DNA from: Winogradskya consettensis
GTDB lineage: Bacteria > Actinomycetota > Actinomycetes > Mycobacteriales > Micromonosporaceae
Assembly (NCBI RefSeq): GCF_018332715.1
Contig: NZ_BOQP01000030.1
Location: forward strand, 1 to 64,000
Reading direction: 5' to 3'
Length of the DNA: 64,000 bases
In this document: positions 9,051-16,426 of the stretch, in pieces
Numbering within the stretch: the first letter of the stretch is position 1
Layout: each line of letters starts with the position of its first letter
Notes under the pieces: generated by a model
Databases searched by the model: none
What the model saw: the letters and a program-made list of their open reading frames with translations, nothing else
Told to the model about the DNA's origin: nothing
Made by a program: the position numbers and the translations under genes

Positions 9051-9080
9051 GCCGCCATGCTCCGCGCTCAGCCCCGGAAG

Positions 9081-10124
9081 TCAACGCCAACCTAAGTCAA
9101 TGCTTAATCCTCTGGCCGAGGCCGCCCAGATCCGTCGCTGCAGCCCCCGATCGTACGAAACCGCTGGTGAGGCCGCCTCCGTGGCGCGATTGAAGTACCG
9201 CCCGGTCGTGGTCCCCAGTTGCGTAGCGGTCGCCAGCCACAGCGCGGGCGCGGCACCCTGCTCGGGGGTGAGCAGCGACCGCCTGATCAGCGGAAGAAAA
9301 GGCCTGGCAACCCCCGGCGCGATATCACCGATGATCGGCGTGGCGACCACCCCGGGATGTACGGCGTTCACGGTCACCCCCGTGCCCCGCAACGCACCCG
9401 CCAGGTGGTAGCCACTCATGAGGGTCAGCAGCTTCGCCCGCGCGTACGCACTGAACGGCTCGAACCCGTCAGCGGGATTGACGTCGCGCAGATCATCGAG
9501 CGCATCCCGGTCAAGAACGACCGGCCGGCGCCGCGGCAGAATCTTCACCTGCCGCGTGTCCCCCATGCTCGCCGACACCACATTGATCACCCGAGCCCGC
9601 CCTGCCGCCCGCAACGCACCGAGCAGCAGGGCGGTCAGAGTGAACCCGGCCAGATGATTGACCGCCACATGCATCTCGACGCCCCGCTCACCGACGCGCC
9701 GCTCCCGGTAGTGCGCCCCCGCATTGTTGATCAGCAGGTCCAACGCGCCGTGCCGTGCCATGAACCCCTCGGCCACCCCGTGCAGATCGTCCCGGGACGC
9801 AAGATCCGCCACCAGAACCTCGACGCGATCCGCCTGCACCTGGCTCGCGACGTACTCCCTGAGCTCGTCCCCACTGCCCTCACTCCGAGTCACGGCCACC
9901 ACGGTCGACCCCCGCCGCGCCAACTCAGTAGCGATCACCCGCCCCATACCCCCGGTCGCCCCGGTCACCAAACTCACCCGCCCCGCCAGCTCGGCACCCC
10001 CAGCCGAGCCGGTGCGATCGGCCGAGCCGGTGCCGGCCGTGCGCTCCGCTGAGCCGGTGCTGGGCGTGCGGTCCGCTGAGCCGGTGTGGTCGGTCAGGCC
10101 GGGCGGGGCCGGTTCGTCGTTCAT
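9081..10124 (-). CDS. Short-chain dehydrogenase/reductase
   Basis: The protein is a classical-type SDR: cofactor motif TGATGGMGR, the LLINNAG strand, catalytic Ser in NVVSASMG and the YARAK (YxxxK) pair. The layout resembles retinol-dehydrogenase-like SDRs and the substrate is unknown. The first 45 residues form an unusual Thr/Gly/Ser/Ala/Asp-rich extension made of about 10-residue repeats (encoded around 10001-10100), so a later start near the Rossmann strand is possible. The ATG given overlaps the stop of the upstream reductase gene in ATGA, which supports it. The 347-residue length exceeds the usual 280-320 because of this extension. Confidence 0.85.
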   Translation of the reverse strand: MNDEPAPPGLTDHTGSADRTPSTGSAERTAGTGSADRTGSAGGAELAGRVSLVTGATGGMGRVIATELARRGSTVVAVTRSEGSGDELREYVASQVQADRVEVLVADLASRDDLHGVAEGFMARHGALDLLINNAGAHYRERRVGERGVEMHVAVNHLAGFTLTALLLGALRAAGRARVINVVSASMGDTRQVKILPRRRPVVLDRDALDDLRDVNPADGFEPFSAYARAKLLTLMSGYHLAGALRGTGVTVNAVHPGVVATPIIGDIAPGVARPFLPLIRRSLLTPEQGAAPALWLATATQLGTTTGRYFNRATEAASPAVSYDRGLQRRIWAASARGLSIDLGWR

Positions 10125-10765
10125 GCTGCGATCCTCGGGAACTGATGCGGGTACGCAGGGTTGACGCTCTCCCGGAGCAGGAAGTCGACGCGGCCGACGG
10201 CGGCGGTCAGCGGGATCTTCAGGTCGGTCCCGGTGCGGTACCTGCCGGTGTACGGCTTGTCGTTGAGCGCGGCCGGGCGCACCACCGTCCAGTCCGTCCC
10301 CGAGTCACGGATGGCCTGTTCCATCCGCTCCTTGTCGCGCATCTTGTGCGGGAGGGCGGCCCACAGCGCCAAGCAGTAGAGCGAGCGGTCGTGCGACTCC
10401 GCCGCGCCGTGGGCGCTGACCGCGGTCAGCCGATGCACGCCGGCCCGGTCCATCCCGGCCAGGATCCCGGTGATCCCGTCGGCGCACACGCTCACAGGTC
10501 CTCTCTCGCTGGTGCCGAGCGCGCTGATGACCACGTCATGGCCACGCACCGCCTCGCCAACCGCGTCCACATCGGTCAGATCAGCGACCACGACGGCCGC
10601 GAGACCGGACCGCACCCCCGAACCACGCCTCGCCTCCTGGGCGGCCCCGACGACCAGGGCGCCGGCCCGGCGGACCACGGCGGTGACGTGGTGTCCCGCC
10701 GCGAGGGCGCGATCAACGGTTGCCCGGCCGGTGCCTCCACTGGCTCCGAATATGACGATTCGCAT
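10121..10765 (-). CDS. NmrA-like NAD(P)-binding reductase
   Basis: The protein starts MRIVIFGASGGTGRATVDRA, an atypical-SDR (NmrA/SDR_a5-like) dinucleotide motif, and contains DVVISALGTS and a TDWTVVRPAAL block characteristic of NAD(P)H-binding quinone-reductase or isomerase relatives. The ATG at 10765 has a strong AAGGAGG ribosome site, so a ten-codon upstream extension is rejected. It is the first gene of a unit continuing into the SDR and possibly the cox genes. It faces a divergent TetR gene across a promoter with palindromic operators, so repression by that TetR protein is likely (inference). Length is 214 residues. Confidence 0.85.
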   Translation of the reverse strand: MRIVIFGASGGTGRATVDRALAAGHHVTAVVRRAGALVVGAAQEARRGSGVRSGLAAVVVADLTDVDAVGEAVRGHDVVISALGTSERGPVSVCADGITGILAGMDRAGVHRLTAVSAHGAAESHDRSLYCLALWAALPHKMRDKERMEQAIRDSGTDWTVVRPAALNDKPYTGRYRTGTDLKIPLTAAVGRVDFLLRESVNPAYPHQFPRIAA

Positions 10766-10784
10766 CTCAGCCTCCTTCCACTTC

Positions 10785-10801
10785 TGAGACAAGTTGTCTC
10801 A
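10785..10801. promoter_or_regulatory. Perfect 17 bp TetR-type operator palindrome
   Basis: The sequence tgagacaagttgtctca is a perfect inverted repeat with 8-bp arms and a central g. It lies 20 bp upstream of the reductase start and in the intergenic space shared with the divergent tetR gene. Binding by that TetR protein is inferred. Confidence 0.75.
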
Positions 10802-10828
10802 GAAAGAGATTGGCATGCCAGTCAACTT

Positions 10829-10851
10829 TGAGTCAAGGTGTCTCATAGACT
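10829..10851. promoter_or_regulatory. Second operator-like palindrome and tetR -10
   Basis: The 17 bp at 10829-10845 (tgagtcaaggtgtctca) is an imperfect copy of the operator 44 bp away. It abuts tagact (10846-10851), a TAnnnT -10 element ending 6 bp before the tetR ATG. That spacing suggests a leaderless tetR mRNA that is autoregulated. Both points are inference from position and motif. Confidence 0.55.
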
Positions 10852-10857
10852 CGGGTG

Positions 10858-11463
10858 ATGGATGACTCGTCGGACCCCCGGGCGACCCGCAGCCGGCAGG
10901 CGATCCTCTCCGCCGCGCGCGAGTTGCTGCTCGACCAGGGACCTGCCGGCGTCACGCACCAGCGCGTCGCCCAGCAGGCCGGGGTCGGGCGCGCGACGGT
11001 CTACCGGCACTGGCCTCAAGCGGAGCAGCTGTTGCTCGACGTGATGGACCTGGCCGGGCTGCCGTTCTTCGCCGAGCCCCGGGTGCCGCTGCGGGCATGG
11101 TTCCGCAGGCGGCTGCGAGAGCTCGCCGACGAGCTGGCGATGCCCGAGGTCGCCGCCGTCGCGCTCACCCTCATGCAGGGCGCGGTGTGGGACGAGCAGA
11201 TCGCCCGGCAGCGCGATCAGTTCGTCCGGACGCTGACCGAGCGGATCGCCGCAGGGCTGGCCCTGGCGACACGGAGCGGCGAGACCGGCGGCGAGACCGG
11301 CGGCGAGGGCGGCAGCACAACAGGCAGCGGGACCGGCAGCACCCCGGACCCGCACGACGCGGCCGCGATGCTCGTCGGGCCGATCCTCTACCGCACCGCA
11401 CTGCAGGGCGGATCAGTCCCGGACGCCTTCATCGACCGGCTGGTCGACCAGGTCCTGCCCTAG
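10858..11463 (+). CDS. TetR-family transcriptional regulator
   Basis: Residues 8-55 are a TetR N-terminal helix-turn-helix (TRSRQAILSAARELLLDQG ... VAQQAGVGRATVYRHW). The rest is a ligand-binding domain interrupted near residue 140 by a Gly/Thr/Ser-rich low-complexity insert (GETGG repeats). It is divergent from the NmrA-like/SDR genes and probably represses them and itself through the two palindromes between them (inference). A GTG one codon upstream is possible, but the ATG at 10858 fits a leaderless start. Confidence 0.88.
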   Translation: MDDSSDPRATRSRQAILSAARELLLDQGPAGVTHQRVAQQAGVGRATVYRHWPQAEQLLLDVMDLAGLPFFAEPRVPLRAWFRRRLRELADELAMPEVAAVALTLMQGAVWDEQIARQRDQFVRTLTERIAAGLALATRSGETGGETGGEGGSTTGSGTGSTPDPHDAAAMLVGPILYRTALQGGSVPDAFIDRLVDQVLP

Positions 11464-11477
11464 CCAGCCGAACCCGG

Positions 11478-11553
11478 GCCGCAGGACCGCAGGACCGCAG
11501 AGCCGCAGGACCGCAGAGCCGCAGAGCCGCAGGACCGCAGAGCCGCAGGACCG
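11478..11553. repeat. 9 bp tandem repeat downstream of tetR
   Basis: The tail after tetR is a run of gcaggaccg and gcagagccg units (9 bp, about eight copies). The remainder of the gap to 11715 is degenerate C/A-rich sequence without a convincing gene. The two facing genes (tetR and the kinase) converge here. Confidence 0.8.
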
Positions 11554-11715
11554 CTGCGACCGCGCCAAGGGTCGACAACGCCACGCCGAACCCGAGCTCG
11601 AACAACGCAACCGCCGACCGTGCAACCGCCCAGAGGCCCAACAACCCGGAAGCGCAACCACCGACCGCGCAACCAGCCGGCAGAAACGACCGCGGGGAAG
11701 GAGGGGAGGACGCGG

Positions 11716-13641
11716 TCAGAGCGAGCGGATGTCCACATTGGCGAACGTGACCGCGTACGGCGGGTCGGTGTCGACTGCTTCGACGCTGAGGCCGAGGCGG
11801 ACCTGGCCCTTGTCGGGGCCGTCGTCCGGGAGGGCGAACCTGCCGGCGAATCTGCCGCCACGGAACACCTCGGCCTCGCCCTCGCGGACGACGAGGTGGA
11901 TGCGTACGGACTTCTTCAGGCCGATGCGGGTGGTGAGGGCGATCCGGTCGTACACACGCTTGTCGTCCTGGAGGTCCGCGCCGATGGTGATCTCGTCCTG
12001 GCAGACGCGGAGCACCTGCCCGCCCTTCTGGGCGTCGACGTGGAACCAGATCGCGGCGCAGCTGCCCGCCGACTGCAGGGCGGTGGTGACCTCGACGCCG
12101 AAGTCGTCCTCGATCTCCTCGTCCGGGCCGACGCACTGGTAGGTGCCGCGGTCGATGCGGCCGGCGCGCATGACGCCCTTGGTGAAGCAGTTGGCGCTCT
12201 GTTCGCGGATCTCGCTGTCGAGCCACTGGCCGGGCTGGTCGAGCGGGTCCTCGATGATCTTTTCGCCGCCCTCGGGCTCGACCGGCACCGGGGTGGCCCT
12301 GGTCCGGGACGGCGTGGGCGTCGGTTTCTTGCGGGTGGGAGAGGGCGACGGTGTCGCTGAGGTCGGCACGCCCGCGCCGGCCGCGGCACCGCCGTCCCGC
12401 GGGGGCACATAGGCCAGGGGTACGCCACCGCGAGCACCGGCGTGGGTGATCACGAAGCCGACCGTGCCCACCCCGGCGACCACCAGCAGCAGGGCGAACG
12501 CGGCCACCAGCATGTTCCTGCGGGACCGGCGCCGCGGCGGCAGCGGCACCGGCGGCGCATAGAGGTCGTAAAGCTCGTCACCACCGGAGCCGTGAGCCGA
12601 AAAGCCACCGGAGCCGTGAGCCGAAAAGCCCTCGGAGCCGTGAGCCGAAAAGCCCTCGCCGGGCGAGAAGTCACCGCCGGAGGAAGAGTCACCGCGAGAA
12701 GCACCGTCGCGAGTGGACGGAACGCGGCCCGGCGACGAGAACCCGCCGGAAGAGGCACCCGCGCCGGCAGTGGCCGAGCCGGGTGAGGGAGCGGCGGAGA
12801 CCGGGGACGGCCGGTCGCCGAGCAGCATGTCGAGCAGCTCGCGCGCGGTGGGCCGGTCCTCCGGGTTGCGCGACAACGACAACTCCACCAGGTCACGCAA
12901 CGACTCGGGCAGGCCGGTGAGATGCGGCGGCTGGGTGAGGATGCGCGCGGCGGTGGCCTGCGGCGAGTCGCCGTGGAACGGCGTCCGCCCGGTTCCGGCG
13001 TACGCGACGACACAACCCCAGGCGAACACGTCAGCGGCAGCGGTCAACGGCGTGCCGGGTTCGGACGAGAACCGTTCCGGCGCCATGTAGGCGACGGTGC
13101 CGACCATCTGATCGGTACGCGTGTACTGGCTGGTCGCCTCGAACGCGCGCGCGATCCCGAAGTCGATCACCTTGGGGCTGCCCGGCGCTAGCAGCACGTT
13201 GTCCGGTTTGAGGTCGCGATGGATGACCCCGGCGCCATGGATCCCGGACAACGCGGTGGCGACGCCCACAGCGAGCGAGTGCAGCGCGGCGGCCTTCAAC
13301 GGCCCGCGATCCTCGACGACCTCGGCGAGCGAGGGCCCGTCGACGTACTCGACGACGAGGTACGGCGGGTTGTGGTCGAGGTCGGCGTCGAGGACCTCGG
13401 CCGTACAGAAGGACGGCACCTGCCGGGCCCGTTCGACCTCGCTGCGGAACCGGCCGCGGAACTCCGGGTCGTACGCGAGGGTGGCGTGCACGAGCTTGAT
13501 CGCGACGTAAGCGCCGTCGGGGTCGCGGGCGAGGTAGACCACGCCCATGCCGCCGGCGCCGAGCCGCCCGGTGAGCTGGTACGGGCCCAGCCGGTCCGGG
13601 TCGCCCTGGCGCAGTGGACTCACGCGGTACGTGGTGTCCAC
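11716..13641 (-). CDS. Receptor-like Ser/Thr protein kinase (PknB type) with extracellular domain
   Basis: Residues about 18-275 form a Hanks-type kinase with all key elements: GRLGAGGMGVVYLA P-loop, AIK lysine, VIHRDLKPDN catalytic loop, VIDFG metal site and YMAPERF. A juxtamembrane linker contains three 8-residue FSAHGSGG-type repeats. One membrane helix lies at about 377-400. The outside part has a Pro/Thr/Ser stalk and then a domain of about 180 residues, probably a concanavalin-like jelly roll (EDDFGVEV, AAIWFHVDAQKGG, VFRGGRFAGRF), with four Cys at 485, 503, 528 and 547 that could form two disulfides. The gene starts with GTG only 2 bp after the ccdA stop, so it belongs to the thiol-redox operon. 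Its substrate and ligand are unknown. Confidence 0.9.
   Translation of the reverse strand: MDTTYRVSPLRQGDPDRLGPYQLTGRLGAGGMGVVYLARDPDGAYVAIKLVHATLAYDPEFRGRFRSEVERARQVPSFCTAEVLDADLDHNPPYLVVEYVDGPSLAEVVEDRGPLKAAALHSLAVGVATALSGIHGAGVIHRDLKPDNVLLAPGSPKVIDFGIARAFEATSQYTRTDQMVGTVAYMAPERFSSEPGTPLTAAADVFAWGCVVAYAGTGRTPFHGDSPQATAARILTQPPHLTGLPESLRDLVELSLSRNPEDRPTARELLDMLLGDRPSPVSAAPSPGSATAGAGASSGGFSSPGRVPSTRDGASRGDSSSGGDFSPGEGFSAHGSEGFSAHGSGGFSAHGSGGDELYDLYAPPVPLPPRRRSRRNMLVAAFALLLVVAGVGTVGFVITHAGARGGVPLAYVPPRDGGAAAGAGVPTSATPSPSPTRKKPTPTPSRTRATPVPVEPEGGEKIIEDPLDQPGQWLDSEIREQSANCFTKGVMRAGRIDRGTYQCVGPDEEIEDDFGVEVTTALQSAGSCAAIWFHVDAQKGGQVLRVCQDEITIGADLQDDKRVYDRIALTTRIGLKKSVRIHLVVREGEAEVFRGGRFAGRFALPDDGPDKGQVRLGLSVEAVDTDPPYAVTFANVDIRSL
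12581..12652. repeat. 24 bp in-frame repeat in the kinase linker
   Basis: Three near-identical 24 bp units start at 12581, 12605 and 12629. They encode an 8-residue repeat in the cytoplasmic juxtamembrane linker of the kinase. The third unit differs at two bases. Confidence 0.9.
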
Positions 13642-13643
13642 GC

Positions 13644-14471
13644 CTACCTACCCCCCACGATCCGGCGGCGCGACAGCAGGAGCGCCGTCAGCACCAGAAG
13701 GGCCAGCAGCAGCGCGAACCATCCCGCGCCGAGCCGGCCGACAACGCCACTCAACCCGTGCTGCACGGACGAGGCAAGATTCACGATCGGATCCTGCCCG
13801 GAAGTCCTCAGGTCCTTGACAAGGCGCAGCTCGTACCATCCGTAGTAGGCCACGTACGCTCCGGCGAGCAGCAGGATCGCGCCGCCGATCCGGGGCACCC
13901 AAGCGGTCGCCCGGCGTAGCCGTGTCACGGCGGAGAGCCGCATCAGTGCGACGGCAAGTGCGGTGACGCCGATGACAAGCCCCATTCCTACCGCATAGCT
14001 GACAAAAAGGGCCACCCCCTGGACGATCGAGCCCGCGCGCAGGCTCGATGCCACGAGCGCCAGGAACGGCCCGATCGCGCAGCCCAGCGAGGCCACGGCG
14101 TATGCCATACCGAACGCCACCGTGCCGGTGCTCCTCGGCGCCCGGACGACAAAACCGGGCAGTGAACGCCCCGCCACGAGCCACGCCCCGGCCATCGCCA
14201 GGAGCACTCCGAAGACGACGGTCAGCCACGGGAGCCGGGGCAGCAGCACGCCCGTCAGCGGGGTCAGCACCACTCCGACCGTACCGAAAACGATCACATA
14301 GCCCAAGGTCAGAGCGAGAGTGGCGCGCGCTGCCCGGCCCACCGCCCGGAGCGTCCCGGCCTCGTGACCCACCACCGACAGCGACAGGTACGCAGGGAGC
14401 ACGGCGAAGCCGCACGGATTGACCGCGCCGAGCATGCCGGCCGTGAGCGCGAGCAGCAGCGGCGCGTCCAC
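13644..14471 (-). CDS. ccdA: CcdA-type thiol-disulfide membrane transporter
   Basis: The 275-residue membrane protein starts MDAPLLLALTAGMLGAVNPCGFAVLP. The NPCGFAVLPAYLS motif with its Cys, and a second Cys in VASLGCAIGPFLAL, are the paired redox cysteines of CcdA/DsbD-type proteins. Six or seven hydrophobic helices are visible. CcdA moves reducing equivalents from cytoplasmic thioredoxin to extracytoplasmic thioredoxin-like proteins. The TlpA-like lipoprotein encoded 3 bp upstream is the obvious partner. The C-terminus has an extra hydrophobic helix before RRRIVGGR. The start is GTG. Confidence 0.93.
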   Translation of the reverse strand: MDAPLLLALTAGMLGAVNPCGFAVLPAYLSLSVVGHEAGTLRAVGRAARATLALTLGYVIVFGTVGVVLTPLTGVLLPRLPWLTVVFGVLLAMAGAWLVAGRSLPGFVVRAPRSTGTVAFGMAYAVASLGCAIGPFLALVASSLRAGSIVQGVALFVSYAVGMGLVIGVTALAVALMRLSAVTRLRRATAWVPRIGGAILLLAGAYVAYYGWYELRLVKDLRTSGQDPIVNLASSVQHGLSGVVGRLGAGWFALLLALLVLTALLLSRRRIVGGR

Positions 14472-14474
14472 GAA

Positions 14475-14960
14475 TCAGGCCACCAGTTCCTTGACCTGCT
14501 TCGTGAGCTGGAGATCGTCGAGGTAGCTGGACACCACGACCTTCCCCGTCGCGTCGAGGATCACATAGGTGCTCTGCTCGGTGATCCCGAACTTCTTCCA
14601 GATCGTGCCGGGTTCGTCGTCGAGGTGCGGCACGGCCTCCACCTCGAGGTCGGACACGAACTCGCGCATCTCCTCGTTGCCGCCCAGACCCGCGATGCCG
14701 AGGATGTTGAGCCGGCCCGCGTACTCCTTCTGCAGGTCGTGGATCGACATGGCCTCGGCGGCGCAGGTGGCGCACCAGGGCGCCCAGAACCACAGGATCG
14801 TGGGCTTTCCCGCGAGAGTGGCGGCGTCGAACTTCGTACCGTCCAAGGTCGTGCCCGTGAAAGCAAGCACCCCCGCACCGGCAGCGGGAGCCGCAGCCGG
14901 AGCGGCGCCGCAACCACCCAGCAGGAGAATCGCCGTCACGAGCAGGACCTTGAGCTTCAC
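14475..14960 (-). CDS. TlpA/ResA-like thioredoxin lipoprotein
   Basis: The 161-residue protein has a lipoprotein signal ending in LLLGGC (lipid-modified Cys at about 17). A Pro/Ala spacer leads into a thioredoxin fold with active site WCATC inside ILWFWAPWCATCAAEA. TlpA/ResA-type proteins reduce disulfides outside the membrane, for instance in apocytochromes or other exported proteins. The GTG start overlaps the upstream flavoprotein stop as GTGA, and ccdA follows after 3 bp, so electron supply by CcdA is well supported. The substrate is not known; the kinase ectodomain cysteines and the membrane cytochrome encoded in the same operon are candidates (inference). Confidence 0.92.
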   Translation of the reverse strand: MKLKVLLVTAILLLGGCGAAPAAAPAAGAGVLAFTGTTLDGTKFDAATLAGKPTILWFWAPWCATCAAEAMSIHDLQKEYAGRLNILGIAGLGGNEEMREFVSDLEVEAVPHLDDEPGTIWKKFGITEQSTYVILDATGKVVVSSYLDDLQLTKQVKELVA

Positions 14961-16426
14961 TTCTTGCCCGCCTCCGTGAGCCGCAGCGCGAGGGCCGGGC
15001 AGACGTTGACGGCCTTGCGGGCGCCGTTCTCCAGCCACGGCGGCAGCGGCGTCTGCGGGAACGCCGGGAACCCGTTCGCGTCCAGCCGGATGATCTCCGG
15101 GGCGACCGCCGAGCAGAGTCCGTGGCCGTCGCAGCGCGACCAGTCCAGGGCGAGCTTCCGCGCACCCTGCTGCTGGTGGTACGGCAGGGGGAGGATGCCG
15201 CGGGTCTGCTTGCCGCAGCCCTCGCCGTTGGCGTGCAGCTCGACGTCGCGGGCGAAGACCTCGAGGGCCGAGAGCGCGAACCGGGACGTGCCGTCGGGGT
15301 GGCTGCACGCGCCACGGCCCTTGACCACACCGGCGGCCTGGCGCACGTTCTCCAGCGCGCTGCCACCGAGCGCGACCAGGGTGACCGCGCGGGCCAGGTC
15401 GGGCAGGCCGAGCCGGCACGGGCCGCACTGCCCGGCGGACTCGCCCGCGAGGTACTGCACGACCTGGGCGACCTCGCCGAGCGGGCAGGTCTGCGAGCCG
15501 ATCGGGATGAGCATGCCCGCGCCGAGCGTGCCGCCGACCTTGGCGAAGCCCTTGCGGGAGATGGTGACCGTCTTGGCGGCCTCGGCGGTGATCCACTTGC
15601 CGTGGTAACCGCCGACGAGCAGGCCGGCGCCGATGTCGGCGCCGCACATCTCGAGGACCTCCATCAGCGGGGTGCCGGTGGGGGCCTCGACCACGGCGGG
15701 CGCGGTCGACGAGCCGCCGACGGTCAGCATGACCGTGCCGGGCTCGCCCTGGATGCCGACGGAGTTGTACTCCCACGGCCCGAGCCGGGCCGCGATGGCG
15801 ATCTGGGAGTACGTCTCGGCGTTGGAGAGCAGGGTGGGCAGCCCGCCGACGCCGTTGTCGCTGGAGCGGACCTTACGGCCGGGCGGGATGTGCGCCTCGC
15901 CGTTGATCCCGCGGACGAGGGCGCCGCCCTCGCCGGAGATGAAGCGGTGCGGCACGGTGACGATCCGGGTCGGCACCGGCATCTTGCGCTCGGACAACGC
16001 CGCCGCCAGGGACTCCTGGCCGATGCCGTCGTCGGCGATGCCGATGACGATCTCCTCCGCCTCGAGCGCGGCCGCGGCCAGCGCGGCGCCGTCGAGGATG
16101 AGGTGCGGGGCCCGGGTCAGGACCGCCTTGTCCTTCCACGACGGCGGTTCGCCCTCGGTGGCGTTGACCACGATGATCGGCGGCAGGTCCTGCCGGCGGC
16201 ACGAGTCGACCACTGCGCGGACCTTACGGGCGAACGGGAAACCCGCACCGCCGCGCCCGCGCAGCTCGATCCGGTCGGCGAGCCCGATCAGCTCCCCGCT
16301 GGACAGGGCCGCGAACCCGCCGTGCACCTCCTGGTGCGCGACCAGATCCAGCCGGCCGTACTCCTCCATCCCCGCGGTGATCCGCGGGGTTCCCACACTG
16401 GTTACTGGCGGTACCTGTCCACTCAC
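14957..16426 (-). CDS. NuoF-like FMN/Fe-S oxidoreductase fused to ferredoxin
   Basis: The 489-residue protein has the NuoF FMN/NAD(H) core (LRGRGGAGFPFARK; NATEGEPPSWKDKAVLTR), an SLBB-like region and the C-terminal Fe-S segment GESAGQCGPCRLG with a later Cys in GRGACSHPDG. In NuoF the motif is ESCGxCxPCR; here the first Cys is Ala, leaving three of the four usual cluster ligands. The C-terminus adds a single-cluster ferredoxin (SRCDGHGLC ... VNVCPALAL, Cx5C plus CP). It has no NuoE/NuoG partners nearby. Overlaps of GTGA type on both sides tie it to the upstream membrane cytochrome and downstream TlpA genes. Likely role: move electrons between NAD(P)H or another donor and the membrane hemes (inference). 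Confidence 0.85.
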   Translation of the reverse strand: MSGQVPPVTSVGTPRITAGMEEYGRLDLVAHQEVHGGFAALSSGELIGLADRIELRGRGGAGFPFARKVRAVVDSCRRQDLPPIIVVNATEGEPPSWKDKAVLTRAPHLILDGAALAAAALEAEEIVIGIADDGIGQESLAAALSERKMPVPTRIVTVPHRFISGEGGALVRGINGEAHIPPGRKVRSSDNGVGGLPTLLSNAETYSQIAIAARLGPWEYNSVGIQGEPGTVMLTVGGSSTAPAVVEAPTGTPLMEVLEMCGADIGAGLLVGGYHGKWITAEAAKTVTISRKGFAKVGGTLGAGMLIPIGSQTCPLGEVAQVVQYLAGESAGQCGPCRLGLPDLARAVTLVALGGSALENVRQAAGVVKGRGACSHPDGTSRFALSALEVFARDVELHANGEGCGKQTRGILPLPYHQQQGARKLALDWSRCDGHGLCSAVAPEIIRLDANGFPAFPQTPLPPWLENGARKAVNVCPALALRLTEAGKK

